64,000 bases of DNA, taken from Microbacteriaceae bacterium VKM Ac-2854. GTDB lineage: Bacteria > Actinomycetota > Actinomycetes > Actinomycetales > Microbacteriaceae. The stretch spans positions 496,001 through 560,000 of the forward strand of contig JABMLH010000003.1 in assembly GCA_013205085.1 (NCBI GenBank). The letters are read 5' to 3'. The notes beneath the pieces are model-generated. The model was not told the origin of the DNA, did not search any database, and saw only the letters and a list, made by a program, of their open reading frames with translations. The position numbers and the translations under genes are program-made. Positions within the stretch are counted from its first letter, which is position 1; each line of letters opens with the position of its first letter. This document shows positions 1-9,109 of this stretch, in pieces.

Positions 1-291
1 CTGCCGGTGCTGCACTCGCTGATCCCGCTCACCGTCGGGATGAGCCCCATGCGGTACCGCACGTTCATGGCGTGGACGACCCCGGCGTGCGTGATCTGGG
101 CGTTCGCCTACGTCTCCGTCGGCGCGCTGGCCGCCGGCAGCTACCGCGAGCTCTCCGACCAGTTGCACTACGCGGGCTACATCTTCGCCGGCATCATCGT
201 GGCGTTCGTCATCGTGATCGTGATCGTGAAGTGGCTGCTCGGTCGCGCCGAGAAGCGCCACATGAGCGACGAGAGCTCGGACGCGGACTGA
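1..291 (+). CDS. DedA-family membrane protein, C-terminal part only
   Basis: The reading frame is open from the first base, so the gene starts before the window and only about 96 C-terminal residues are seen. The visible part has two hydrophobic stretches, one around ACVIWAFAYVSVGALAAGS and one around IFAGIIVAFVIVIVIVKWLL, followed by a short charged tail. The segment PLTVGMSPMRYRTFMAWT followed by a W-x(2)-F-A-Y-V-x-V-G stretch is typical of the DedA (SNARE-associated/VTT) family of inner-membrane proteins involved in membrane homeostasis and lipid flipping. The family assignment rests on this C-terminal portion only; the substrate cannot be inferred. Confidence 0.8.
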   Translation: MPVLHSLIPLTVGMSPMRYRTFMAWTTPACVIWAFAYVSVGALAAGSYRELSDQLHYAGYIFAGIIVAFVIVIVIVKWLLGRAEKRHMSDESSDAD

Positions 292-302
292 GCCCACCCT
301 CC

Positions 303-397
303 GCTGATCGCGCCCGCCCTCGCTGATCGACTCAGCCCCCGCTGATCGTGCCCGACTCCGCTGATCGAGCCGGCCCCCGCTGATCGAGCCTGCCGAG
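303..397. repeat. Five tandem 19-bp units, GCTGATCG array
   Basis: GCTGATCG occurs at 303, 322, 341, 360 and 379, exactly 19 bases apart each time. Units share the approximate consensus GCTGATCGAGCCNGCCCCC. The array fills the gap between the dedA stop and the stop of the convergent dehydrogenase gene and encodes nothing evident. GCTGATCGAG-type intergenic repeats are familiar to me from Microbacteriaceae genomes, but this is recall and not a search result. Confidence 0.85.
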
Positions 398-414
398 ATC
401 ACACGACCCGAGCC

Positions 415-1089
415 TCAGAACGCCGAACTCGGCAGGTCGCGCTCCCCCGTCTCGATGCCGTGCACGATCCGAGCCGCCACCGCGTCCGGGTCCAGCGCCG
501 CGCCGAAGCGGGGCGCCACACCGGCGATCGGATGCTCGGAGAGTGCCGTCGCCGTGTGCCCGGGCCGAGCGTCGAGGTAGCGGATCCCGGCACGCCGGTG
601 CTCCCGCGCGACGGCGGCGATGAACGCCGCCAGCGCCGCCTTCGACGCGGAGTACGCGGCGAGCCCGGCCGTCGGCGTCTCGGCGACGACGCCGCTGATG
701 GTCAGCACGAACGGATGCCGACCCTCGGTGGCCGAGGCCAGCAGCGCGGGGTGCGCGGCGCGGATCAACCGGATCGGCGCGACCGCATTCGTCTCGAACA
801 GTTCCGCGAGCGCGTCGTCGGCGATCTCCTCCGCCGGACCGAAGGCGACGACTCCCGACGCGATCACCACGCCGTCCAGCCGGCCGTGCGCGGAGAGCGC
901 GGCCGCGACGAGGGAGCCGGGACCATCGACGCTCCGCAGTTCCGCGAGATACGCCCCGTCGCCGTACAAACCGGCTCTGCCCGCGCGCACTACATCCGCG
1001 CCATGCTGCACGAGCAACGCCGCGATACGGGAGCCGAGCCCGCCCGAGGCACCGACGACCAGGACGACGGATCCGCTCACTGCGCTCAT
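415..1089 (-). CDS. SDR family NAD(P)-dependent oxidoreductase
   Basis: This 224-residue protein is a classical short-chain dehydrogenase/reductase. A glycine-rich cofactor loop GASGGLG lies at residues 13-19 after a hydrophobic strand, and the catalytic set is Ser132, Tyr146 and Lys150 in YSASK. Length is typical for the family. The C-terminal region, which sets substrate choice, gives no specific clue, so the substrate is unknown. The start codon ATG sits six bases after a TACGCT -10 box, so the transcript is probably leaderless. It is a single-gene unit, convergent with the dedA gene. Confidence 0.9.
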   Translation of the reverse strand: MSAVSGSVVLVVGASGGLGSRIAALLVQHGADVVRAGRAGLYGDGAYLAELRSVDGPGSLVAAALSAHGRLDGVVIASGVVAFGPAEEIADDALAELFETNAVAPIRLIRAAHPALLASATEGRHPFVLTISGVVAETPTAGLAAYSASKAALAAFIAAVAREHRRAGIRYLDARPGHTATALSEHPIAGVAPRFGAALDPDAVAARIVHGIETGERDLPSSAF

Positions 1090-1095
1090 GCTCGG

Positions 1096-1101
1096 AGCGT
1101 A
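1096..1101 (-). promoter_or_regulatory. -10 box TACGCT for a leaderless transcript
   Basis: TACGCT reads on the minus strand and is followed by CCGAGC and then the dehydrogenase ATG. A six-base gap places the transcription start at the start codon. No -35 match is obvious. Confidence 0.55.
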
Positions 1102-1140
1102 GCCCGGCGTCGACCGGAGGCCGAGGGCTTGCGTCGTGGC

Positions 1141-1695
1141 TCAGCCCGCGCCGAGCGGCGGAAGAAGTCCCCGTGCCCCGGCCATCGACCGAGCGATCAG
1201 CAGGGCAGGATCGACCACCTCGCCTCCGAGGATGAGGGCGTCGAGTTCGGCGACGGCCAGCTCGACGAGGTGCACCTGCTCGGCCGGGTCGGAGTCGTCG
1301 CGCCGCGCCGGCGCGGTCGCGGTGGCGACGAACAGGTGCGACGCCCAGGCCGAGCGGCCGGGGTTCGGGAAGAAGGTGTGCAGCGGCGCGAGGTCGAGCG
1401 GCTCCATGCCGAGTTCCTCCCGGCATTCGCGGGCGGCGGCGAGCCGCGGTTCTTCGCCGGTGTCGCCGGCGCCTCCCGGCAGGTTCAGGATCCACCGGTC
1501 GATCGCGTAGCGGTATTCGCGCGCCAGCACGAGGCGGTCACCGCGGATCAGGAGCACCGCGACGGCGTACGGGATGCTCCTATCCACCTCGAACCGGGTC
1601 CGCTCCCCCGTCGGCAGCTCGACCTCGTGCTCCTCGATGCGCATCCGCCCGCGGTACACCTCGCGGCGGCGCAGGGTGACCCAGTTCTCCGACAT
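1141..1695 (-). CDS. Nudix hydrolase, ADP-ribose pyrophosphatase-like
   Basis: The 184-residue protein carries a complete Nudix box at residues 75-97 (G75-x5-E81-x7-R89-E90-x2-E93-E94-x-G96). It is preceded by WILNLPGG, and the overall layout (strand-rich N-terminus, then EYRY before the box) resembles ADP-ribose/ADP-sugar pyrophosphatases rather than MutT. The expected activity is hydrolysis of a nucleoside diphosphate linked to another moiety, with Mg2+ bound by the Glu residues of the box. The start ATG is six bases after a TAGGCT -10 box, again suggesting a leaderless mRNA. The exact substrate is not determinable from sequence. Confidence 0.9.
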   Translation of the reverse strand: MSENWVTLRRREVYRGRMRIEEHEVELPTGERTRFEVDRSIPYAVAVLLIRGDRLVLAREYRYAIDRWILNLPGGAGDTGEEPRLAAARECREELGMEPLDLAPLHTFFPNPGRSAWASHLFVATATAPARRDDSDPAEQVHLVELAVAELDALILGGEVVDPALLIARSMAGARGLLPPLGAG

Positions 1696-1701
1696 CCGTG
1701 C

Positions 1702-1707
1702 AGCCTA
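1702..1707 (-). promoter_or_regulatory. -10 box TAGGCT for a leaderless transcript
   Basis: TAGGCT on the minus strand is followed by GCACGG and the Nudix gene ATG. The hexamer TAGGCT recurs at the same distance before several other genes in this window. Confidence 0.6.
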
Positions 1708-1713
1708 CGACGA

Positions 1714-1765
1714 GGGGGTTGTCACCGCGTCCCACGCGTGAGCGCGGGACGCGGTGACAACCCCC
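1714..1765. terminator. 20-bp perfect palindrome, family A copy 1
   Basis: Arms at 1714-1733 and 1746-1765 are exact reverse complements, starting GGGGGTTGTCACCGCG, with a 12-base loop. It lies nine bases after the stop of the ABC transporter binding-protein gene and would terminate that operon, although there is no T-run. The GTTGTCAC core is shared with elements near 29.6, 32.6 and 33.8 kb. Confidence 0.8.
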
Positions 1766-1774
1766 TGCCGGTAC

Positions 1775-2704
1775 CTAGTTCAGGCCCTTTTCGGTGAGCC
1801 ACGCCTTGGCGATGACCTCCGAGCTCTCCTGGTCGACCGTGCTCTTCACATTCAGAGCGACGAGGTCATCCGCGGACAGCGCGGCGTCGACCTTGTCGAT
1901 CACCGCGGCGGCCTTGTCGTCGACCTTCTCCGACACCAGCGGGATGACGTTCTGCGGCAGGATCAGGCTCTTCGGGTCCGACAGGACCACCAGGTCCTCC
2001 GTCTGGATCGACGGGTCGGCGGTGTACAGGTCGGCGAGCTGCACGGTGCCGTCGGTGAGCGCCTTCAGGGTAAGCGGTCCGCCGCTGTCCTGCACGGTGG
2101 TCAGCGAGACCGTCGCGCCGTACGCCTCCTTCAGTCCGGTGGGGCCGTAGGGACGCGAGTCGAACTCCGCGTTCGCGGCCACGGACAGCGGGTCGGTCAC
2201 CTTGCTGAGGTCCGCGAGCGAGGTGAGCCCCCACTTCTCGGCGAACGCCTTGGTGGTGGTGTAGGAGTCCTGGTCGCTCGCCTCCGCAGCGGTGAGCACG
2301 CGCAGGTTGTCGGGCAGGACCTCGCCGAGAGCGGCCTCGATGTCGGCGGGCGTAGTGACCGTGGCCTCCTTGTCGTAGTACTGCAGCAGGTTGCCGGAGT
2401 ACTCGGGGAGCACGTCGATCGCGCCCGATTCGAGCTCGGGGATGTAGACGTCGCGCTGACCGATCTGGTACTGGCGGTCGACGGTGAAGCCGTCGGCCTC
2501 GAGCGCCTGAGCGTAGAGCTCCGCGATGATCTCGTTCGAGTAGTACGCCTGCGAGCCGATCACGATGGTGTCGGCGTCGGCGGTGGCTCCCGAACTGGAT
2601 TCGTCGAGCGGGTTGCTCGACGAACACCCTGCCAGGGCGAGTGAGACCCCGATCGCGACTGCTCCAGCAAGAGCGAGCCGGCCTTTCTTCGATGCTGTGA
2701 ACAT
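1775..2704 (-). CDS. Glycine betaine/osmoprotectant ABC transporter substrate-binding lipoprotein
   Basis: The 309-residue protein has a lipoprotein signal ending in LALAGC, with Cys27 as the lipidation site, followed by a Ser/Asn-rich linker. The mature part begins DTIVIGSQAYYSNEIIAELY and contains ALEADGFTVDR and LPEYSGNLLQYY, features of the OpuBC/OpuCC/ProX (OpuAC) type II binding-protein fold. It should bind betaine, choline, carnitine or a related quaternary amine outside the membrane. It is the last gene of a four-gene operon (ATPase, two permeases, binding protein), 48 bases after the second permease. A strong hairpin follows it. The precise ligand is not inferable. Confidence 0.9.
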   Translation of the reverse strand: MFTASKKGRLALAGAVAIGVSLALAGCSSSNPLDESSSGATADADTIVIGSQAYYSNEIIAELYAQALEADGFTVDRQYQIGQRDVYIPELESGAIDVLPEYSGNLLQYYDKEATVTTPADIEAALGEVLPDNLRVLTAAEASDQDSYTTTKAFAEKWGLTSLADLSKVTDPLSVAANAEFDSRPYGPTGLKEAYGATVSLTTVQDSGGPLTLKALTDGTVQLADLYTADPSIQTEDLVVLSDPKSLILPQNVIPLVSEKVDDKAAAVIDKVDAALSADDLVALNVKSTVDQESSEVIAKAWLTEKGLN

Positions 2705-2752
2705 AACTGTCCTTACTCGGTGAGGGGAAGAGTTCGGCGAGTGCCGGATCCT

Positions 2753-3484
2753 CTATTCGGTGGTCGCTGCCACCACCGCGCGCGGCCGGCGGGGCCGAGC
2801 ACGGGAGCTTCGGTTCGCGGAGGCGAGGCGCACTCCGGCGGGGACGAATGCGCGCTGCGCGAGCGCGAAGAGTCCGTCGAGCACGAGCGCCAGTGCGATC
2901 ACGAGGATCGAGCCGACGATCATCAACGGATAGTTCTGAGTGTTCAGGCCGACGAAGATCGGTCGACCCAGGCCGCCGGAGCCGGTGATCGCGGCGAGGG
3001 TGGCGGTGGCGACGACCTGGAGCACGGTGGAGCGCAGTCCGCTGATCAGCAGCGGCAGCCCGAGCGGGATCTCGACCTTGCGCACGATCTGCCACTCGGT
3101 CATTCCCATGGCCCTCGCGGCGTCGATCGTCTTGCGGTCGACCGCCTCGAAGCCGCTGTACGCCCCGGCGAGGATCGGCGGGATCGCCAGCACGGTCAGC
3201 GCGACGAGGGGAGCCGTCAGGCCGATCCCCGTCGACAGCGCGACGATCGTGAGCAGACCGAGCGTCGGCAGGGCGCGCACGGCGCCGGAGAGCGCGACCG
3301 CGAAGCCCTTCCCCTTGCCCGTGTGCCCGATCAGGTACCCCAGTGGCACGGCGATCGCGGAGGCGATCAGGACGACCAGAAGGGTGATGTACAGGTGCTC
3401 GCCGACGAGCGTCAGGATGCCGCTCGGGCCGGTCGCATTGGCCGGGTCGAAGATGTACGCGAACGCGTCGATCACGTAGTTCAC
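2753..3484 (-). CDS. Osmoprotectant ABC transporter permease (second subunit)
   Basis: This is a BPD-type inner-membrane permease of about 243 residues with several hydrophobic segments. The EAA-type cytoplasmic loop that contacts the ATPase is visible as IDAARAMGMTEWQIVRKVEIP. The GTG start chosen at 3484 (product starts VNYVIDAFAYIF) overlaps the upstream permease stop as GTGA, giving translational coupling; an earlier in-frame start would reach far into the neighbouring gene. The protein ends in a basic Arg/Ala-rich cytoplasmic tail. Together with the other permease it forms the heterodimeric channel of the OpuC/OsmU-type importer. Confidence 0.9.
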   Translation of the reverse strand: MNYVIDAFAYIFDPANATGPSGILTLVGEHLYITLLVVLIASAIAVPLGYLIGHTGKGKGFAVALSGAVRALPTLGLLTIVALSTGIGLTAPLVALTVLAIPPILAGAYSGFEAVDRKTIDAARAMGMTEWQIVRKVEIPLGLPLLISGLRSTVLQVVATATLAAITGSGGLGRPIFVGLNTQNYPLMIVGSILVIALALVLDGLFALAQRAFVPAGVRLASANRSSRARPRRPRAVVAATTE

Positions 3485-4175
3485 GCCGCCACCTCCGATT
3501 CGAGCGCGCGACGCGCGCGAGCCGAGACCCGTCCGCCCGGATCCGCGACGGCCGAGCGCCACGGCATCAACAACCGCCCGAGCAGCACGAGGATTCCGTC
3601 GAAGACCAGAGCGATCACGATCACGCCGACGATTCCGGCGATGATCTCGGCCGGGATGTTCCGGCCGAAGCCATCGAGGAAGAGCAGTCCGAGGTTCTTC
3701 GTGCCGAGCGCGCCCGACACGGTGACCAGGCTCACCGTGCTCACCGACACCACGCGCATCCCCGCGAGGAGCACGGGGCCGCTGAGCGGGAACTCGACGC
3801 CCCAGAACCGCCGCCAGCCGTCGAAACCGACGGCCGTCGCCGACTGCACGATGTCGGGATCGACCGCGCGGAACGCATCCGCCGTCGTCCGCGCCATGAT
3901 TGCGATGCCGTACACCGTGAGCACGATGATCACGTTGCGATCCTCACGGAGGGAGCCGCCGATGAAGAGCGGCAGGATCAGGAAGAACGCCAGCGACGGG
4001 ATCGCGTAGAGGATGCCCAGAAGCCCGATGAAGACGCCGCGCGCCGGGCCGAGCCGGTTCGCGAGCCAGCCCAGCGGCACGGAGAAGACGAAGGTCAGCA
4101 GGATGGGCCAGATCGACAGGCCGAGGTGGGCGAGCGTACGGTCGGCGATCAGCGGCAGGTTGTTCAGGACCCAGT

Positions 4176-4179
<4 letters not shown>
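3481..4179 (-). CDS. Osmoprotectant ABC transporter permease (first subunit)
   Basis: This 232-residue BPD permease has about six hydrophobic segments and the EAA-loop sequence IVQSATAVGFDGWRRFWGVEFP. It starts MNWVLNNLPLIADRT from a GTG that overlaps the ATPase stop as GTGA, and its own stop overlaps the next permease start in the same way. All four transporter genes are therefore one tightly coupled minus-strand unit. It pairs with the downstream permease to form the transmembrane pathway. Confidence 0.9.
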
Positions 4180-5018
<839 letters not shown>

Positions 5019-5272
5019 GGTCTCGCCTTCCTCGGGTGATGGTGCGCGGCCCGATGACAGGGCGGCGACCGATGCGTTCTCAAGCCAAACACCAATCCCG
5101 CACAGGTGCCAAGCCCGGCTCGCCGCCGTTGCGGTTCGCGCGGGCAGCCGGTACAAGCCGAGGAGCAGGACTCACGTTCGGACGTTCTCATCGAAGCACG
5201 CACCACCGACATCGAACGCCGTGTTGCGTTCCGTGACGCCGAGTCGCCGCCGACGGGCCGCCCGCACAGACG
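5019..5272. other. Non-coding region upstream of the osmoprotectant operon
   Basis: About 250 bases separate the transporter start from the hairpin after the TetR gene. It must hold the operon promoter, but I see no convincing -35/-10 pair, operator or small gene. It contains an extra direct copy of the hairpin left arm (CGCCGACGGGCCG, near 5249), suggesting partial duplication of the terminator. Confidence 0.4.
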
Positions 5273-5311
5273 CCGACGGGCCGTTCGCACCTGGTGCGGA
5301 CGGCCCGTCGG
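5273..5311 (-). terminator. Hairpin terminator after the TetR gene
   Basis: Arms at 5273-5290 and 5294-5311 (CCGACGGGCCG...CGGCCCGTCGG) pair over 18 bases with one G-U type mismatch and a three-base loop. It begins 12 bases beyond the TetR stop. There is no T-run, as is common in high-GC actinobacteria. Confidence 0.7.
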
Positions 5312-5323
5312 ACGTGATGCGTT

Positions 5324-5980
5324 CTACGCCTCGATCGCGCCGTAGTGCGTCGAGAGGTAGGTGCGCAGCACGGCGCGGCACTCCTCGATGAAGCGCTGAT
5401 CGCCGTTGGGGTCGATCAGGAACGCCCGCGTGAGCAGCGCATCCGCGATCTCGATCGTGATCTCGAGGCGGAAGGACAACTGCGCCCCACCCGGCAGGCC
5501 GTACTCCGCAGCGAGGATCTCGGCGAAGCGACGGGCGAAGAAGCCCGACTCGAACGCCTCGCCCGCGACCTCGGGGGCGTGGATGGTGTCCACGAAGCGG
5601 ATCGAGCGGAAGCCCGGCTCGCTGCGGTGCATGTCGCAGAACGCGTCGATCGCGCAGTCCACGGCGCCCCACCAGTTGGCGGGACTCGTGTCGCGGATCT
5701 CCGAGATGACCTTCTTGCGGAAGCGCTCGAGGGCGCGCTCGCGAAGGGCCTGCAGCACCGCGATGCGGTCGGGGAAGTAGCGGTAGACGGTGCCGATCGC
5801 GGCACCCGCTCGTTCGGCGACCATGGCGGTGGTCAGTCGGTCGAAGCCGACCTCGTCGACCACGGCGGCCGCGGCGTCGAGGAGGGAGGCGAGTCGCGCT
5901 GCGCTCCGAACCTGTACGGGTTCATTGCGGACCTGCGTCGTCTCGCCGAACGGTCGTTCAATCAGATTGCCAAGTGGCAC
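5324..5980 (-). CDS. TetR/AcrR family transcriptional regulator
   Basis: The 218-residue protein has a TetR-type helix-turn-helix near residues 34-76. GFDRLTTAMVAERAGAAIGT is followed by VYRYFPDRIAVLQAL, where GTVYRYF is the recognition-helix hallmark. The C-terminal ligand domain is family-variable. The start is GTG at 5980 with AAGGAG seven bases upstream. It is divergent from the SRAP gene, with about 138 bases between them, and not cotranscribed with the transporter, from which a hairpin separates it. Its target and ligand are unknown; autoregulation or control of the divergent gene is possible. Confidence 0.92.
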   Translation of the reverse strand: MPLGNLIERPFGETTQVRNEPVQVRSAARLASLLDAAAAVVDEVGFDRLTTAMVAERAGAAIGTVYRYFPDRIAVLQALRERALERFRKKVISEIRDTSPANWWGAVDCAIDAFCDMHRSEPGFRSIRFVDTIHAPEVAGEAFESGFFARRFAEILAAEYGLPGGAQLSFRLEITIEIADALLTRAFLIDPNGDQRFIEECRAVLRTYLSTHYGAIEA

Positions 5981-6118
5981 GGCGACTCCTTAGTTAGCTC
6001 TCCTTACAATCGTACCGAGGGGAAGGCGCAGACCTCGCTCCCGCACCGAAATAAGCTCGCCTTTGTGTCCCCCAAAGGACGGCACAAAACACACAAATAT
6101 CGGAAAGGCGGACCTCGG

Positions 6119-6844
6119 ATGTGTGGACGATTCGTGCTCTCGCAGACCTCGGCCGATCTGGCGGCCCTCTTCGACGTCGACGAGGTGGGCGAGAGCCTGC
6201 CCGGCGTGTCGTTCAACATCGCACCGACGGATCCGGTGCCGGTCGTCGTCGAATCGATGAAGGGCGTCGAGGAGGGGATGCCGCCGCGGCGGCGTCTCGA
6301 GGCCGCCCGGTGGGGATTGGTGCCCTCCTGGGCGAAGGATCCCAGCGTCGGCAGCCGGATGTTCAACGCTCGCATCGAATCCGTCGCCGAGAAGCCGGCG
6401 TTCCGCGCCGCCTACGAGAAGCGCCGTGCCGCGATCCCTGCCACCGGCTACTACGAGTGGCACACCGCCGCCGACGGCACGAAGACGCCGCAGTTCATCA
6501 ACGCGGGCGAGGGCTCACTGATCCTGTTCGCCGGGTTGTACGAGTGGTGGCGCGCCCCCGCTCCCGGTTCGCCCTGGCTGCTCTCGGCGAGCATCCTCAC
6601 CCAGCCCTCGACCGGACGGCTCGGTGAGATCCACGACCGGATGCCCGTCTTCCTCGACCCGAGCATGCTCGAGGAGTGGCTCGATCCGCAGACGGAGGGC
6701 GACGCGGAGTTGCTCGGCCAGGTCGCCGCGGGGGCGGCCGCGCTCGCGGATGACCTGGACGTGTACGCCGTGGGGCCGGAGGTCGGCAACGTGCGCAACA
6801 ACGGGCCGGAACTCATTGCGCGGGTCGACGTTCTGACAGACTGA
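6119..6844 (+). CDS. SRAP-domain abasic-site processing protein (YedK/HMCES family)
   Basis: The 241-residue protein starts MCGRF. Cys2 becomes the N-terminal nucleophile after Met removal and forms a thiazolidine crosslink with abasic sites in single-stranded DNA. Other family landmarks are FNARIESVAEKPAFR, the active-site Glu in GYYEWH and the His in IHDRMPVFLD. The start is fixed by the required MCGR sequence, and an upstream in-frame extension is therefore rejected. The role is protection of ssDNA abasic sites at replication forks. It is followed five bases later by the App1-like gene and then the AlkZ-like glycosylase, so the three may be one unit. Confidence 0.95.
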   Translation: MCGRFVLSQTSADLAALFDVDEVGESLPGVSFNIAPTDPVPVVVESMKGVEEGMPPRRRLEAARWGLVPSWAKDPSVGSRMFNARIESVAEKPAFRAAYEKRRAAIPATGYYEWHTAADGTKTPQFINAGEGSLILFAGLYEWWRAPAPGSPWLLSASILTQPSTGRLGEIHDRMPVFLDPSMLEEWLDPQTEGDAELLGQVAAGAAALADDLDVYAVGPEVGNVRNNGPELIARVDVLTD

Positions 6845-6848
6845 ACGG

Positions 6849-7901
6849 ATGCCGCCGAAGTCTGAGAATCCCGTCGCCGCGCAGGCGGCGGAAGTCATGC
6901 ATCGCGCCGCGCGAATCGAGGACGCCGTGCACGAGTTCCGCGTCCGACGCGTTCGGCGCAAGGGCTTCGTGCCGCGCGTGATCCCCTACTCCGGCTACGG
7001 CACAACGACGCAGCTGCGGGTGCTCGCCCGTGTGCTGTACACGCGGCCGACTGCCGAGGGCGAGGAGGAGCCGCGCCCCGTCGAGGGTGTGCGCGGCTGG
7101 CGCAGCTTCACCAGTGTCTTCGTCAACGACGTGGCCGTGACGGTCGTCGCCGATGGTCAGGAGCACCGACTCCTCGCCGATCGGGGCGGCGTCGTGGACG
7201 CCGACATCCCGGTCTCGCTCGAGCCCGGCTGGCACACCATCACGATCTCCACCGCGGAGTCCGAGCCCGTCGAGGCACCGGTCTTCATCGTCGCGCCGGA
7301 CGTGCGCATCGGCATCGTCTCCGATATCGACGACACCGTGATGGTCACGGCGCTCCCCCGCCCGTTCGTCGCCGCCTGGAACACCTTCGTGCTCGACGAG
7401 CACGCGCGGATGCCCACTCCGGGCATGGCGGTCTTCCTCGACCGATTCTCCTCGCAGCACAACGGCTCCCCGGTCATCTACCTCTCCACCGGCGCCTGGA
7501 ACGTGGCGCCGGCGCTGACGCGATTCCTCTCGCGCAACCTCTACCCGAAGGGCGCGCTGCTGCTCACGGATTGGGGGCCCACGCACGATCGCTTCTTCCG
7601 CTCCGGGCGTGAGCACAAGGAGGAGAACCTGCGTCGCCTCGTGAGCGAGTTCCCGGAGGTGCGCTGGCTCCTCGTCGGCGACGACGGTCAGCACGACGAG
7701 GCGATCTACGGCGAGTTCGCGGCGGAGTATCCGCAGAACGTCGCAGCGATCGCGATCCGCCAGCTCTCCCCCGGCGAGGCGGTGCTCGCGGGTGGGCGCT
7801 CGAAGGCGGCGGACCGCTCGCGCACCAGCGGCACACCGTGGGTGTACGCGCCGGACGGCGCCGGGCTCTCCGAGCAGCTGGGCGAACTCGGGATCTTCTG
7901 A
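6849..7901 (+). CDS. App1-family phosphatase (DUF2183)
   Basis: This protein of 350 residues has an N-terminal beta-rich domain and a C-terminal haloacid-dehalogenase-like catalytic domain. The nucleophile motif is DIDDT at residues 159-163, followed by VIYLSTGAWN and the acidic motif VGDDGQHDEAIY. This matches the App1/DUF2183 family, whose yeast member is a phosphatidate phosphatase; the bacterial substrate is unproven. The gene begins five bases after the SRAP stop and its stop overlaps the next start by one base (TGATG), which indicates cotranscription. Confidence 0.88.
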   Translation: MPPKSENPVAAQAAEVMHRAARIEDAVHEFRVRRVRRKGFVPRVIPYSGYGTTTQLRVLARVLYTRPTAEGEEEPRPVEGVRGWRSFTSVFVNDVAVTVVADGQEHRLLADRGGVVDADIPVSLEPGWHTITISTAESEPVEAPVFIVAPDVRIGIVSDIDDTVMVTALPRPFVAAWNTFVLDEHARMPTPGMAVFLDRFSSQHNGSPVIYLSTGAWNVAPALTRFLSRNLYPKGALLLTDWGPTHDRFFRSGREHKEENLRRLVSEFPEVRWLLVGDDGQHDEAIYGEFAAEYPQNVAAIAIRQLSPGEAVLAGGRSKAADRSRTSGTPWVYAPDGAGLSEQLGELGIF

Positions 7902-9010
7902 TGAGGCTGTCGGCGGGCCGGGTGTCGCGGCTGCGGCTGCACTCGCAGGGTCTCGTCGGCGAGCGGGCCGACACCCCGGCTGACGTCGCGAGGCGGATGC
8001 TCGCACTGCAGGGCCAGGATCCGGCCTCGGTGCTGTGGTCGCTCGGAGTGCGGTCGGAGCAGGCTCGACGCGGCGAGCACGGCGAGGCAGTAGTCCGCGC
8101 CGCCTTCGACCGCGGCGAGATCGTGCGCTCCTGGAGCATGCGCGGCACCTTGCACGCCGTCGCCGCCGAAGACCTGCGCCTGTTGCTGGGGGTCACCGCC
8201 GATCGCCAGCGCCGGGCCGTCGCGACGAGGCAACGCCAACTGGAGGTGACGGAGGCCGACATCGCGGCAGCCGCCGACGCCGCGCGCACGCTGCTCGGCG
8301 CCGGCGGCCGGGCCGCTCGCGCGGAACTGTACGCGGCGTTCGAGGCGGCCGGCCAGCGAACGTCGGCGCAGCGCGGCTACCACCTCATCTACGCGCTCGC
8401 GCTCGACGATGTGATCTGCCTCGGCCCGCATTCGGGCGCGGAACAGTGCTTCGTGCTGAACGAGGAGTGGCTGCCGGCGTCGCCGGGGTCGGCTGCGCCG
8501 GATCCGGACGAGGCGCTGGCGCGGATCGCCGGCCGGTACCTGGCGAGCCACGGCCCCGCATCCGAGCGCGATCTGTCCGTCTGGGCGAAGATCCCGCTCA
8601 CCGCGGCCCGGTCGGGGATCGCAGCGCTCGGCGATGCGGTGCAGAGCCTCGACGGGCCCGGTGGCACGCTCTGGGTCGAGCCGTCGCTGTTGGATCGGCC
8701 GGACACGAGCGGGGTGCTGCTGCTGCCGGGGTTCGATGAGTTGCTCCTCGGTTACGCCGACCGCAGCGCGGCGCTGCCGTCGGCCCACGCTGAACGGATC
8801 GTGCCCGGCGGCAACGGAATCTTCCTGGCCACGATCGTCCGAGACGGTCGAGTGGTCGGCACCTGGCGGCGCCGCGCCACGACGAAGGCGACCGTCATCG
8901 AGCCGGAACCGTTCGAGCCCCTCGCGGAGCGGACGCGGGCGGCCGTCCGGCGCGAGGCGGAACGCTTCGCGCGCTTCCTCGGCACCGCCGCGGACCTCCG
9001 CTGGCCGTGA
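7901..9010 (+). CDS. Winged-helix DNA-binding / AlkZ-like DNA glycosylase family protein
   Basis: The 369-residue protein belongs to the HTH_42 (YcaQ/AlkZ-like) superfamily. Residues 37-39 are Q-G-Q within MLALQGQDPASVLW, which matches the catalytic QxQ motif of AlkZ glycosylases that unhook crosslinks or excise alkylated bases. Further family features are RGTLHAV and LLLPGFDELLLGY. The start ATG overlaps the App1-like stop by one base. Its position after an abasic-site protection gene is functionally coherent, because a glycosylase creates abasic sites. Substrate range is inference. Confidence 0.85.
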   Translation: MRLSAGRVSRLRLHSQGLVGERADTPADVARRMLALQGQDPASVLWSLGVRSEQARRGEHGEAVVRAAFDRGEIVRSWSMRGTLHAVAAEDLRLLLGVTADRQRRAVATRQRQLEVTEADIAAAADAARTLLGAGGRAARAELYAAFEAAGQRTSAQRGYHLIYALALDDVICLGPHSGAEQCFVLNEEWLPASPGSAAPDPDEALARIAGRYLASHGPASERDLSVWAKIPLTAARSGIAALGDAVQSLDGPGGTLWVEPSLLDRPDTSGVLLLPGFDELLLGYADRSAALPSAHAERIVPGGNGIFLATIVRDGRVVGTWRRRATTKATVIEPEPFEPLAERTRAAVRREAERFARFLGTAADLRWP

Positions 9011-9026
9011 CCCGCCGCGGACGCGG

Positions 9027-9096
9027 CGAAGCCCGGGTCGTCGCTGCGCGTCCTCCGCAGGCGGAGAACGGACGGGAGGTGACGACCCGGGCTTCG
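9027..9096. repeat. Palindromic element, family A copy 3, at a convergent junction
   Basis: Perfect 16-base arms CGAAGCCCGGGTCGTC (9027-9042) and its complement (9081-9096) enclose a 38-base insert that can itself fold (CTCCG/CGGAG). It sits between two converging genes and may serve as a bidirectional terminator. Confidence 0.8.
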
Positions 9097-9109
9097 GAAG
9101 ACGAGCGGA

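Noticed and set aside
303-397. CRISPR array
   Set aside because: The 19-bp units are contiguous with no unique spacers, and no cas genes are present. The same holds for the arrays near 11.1 and 12.7 kb.
5981-6118. LexA/SOS box between the TetR and SRAP genes
   Set aside because: No GAAC-N4-GTTC-like dyad occurs. The TTTGTGTCC...GGACGGCACAAA similarity is imperfect and does not match a known operator.
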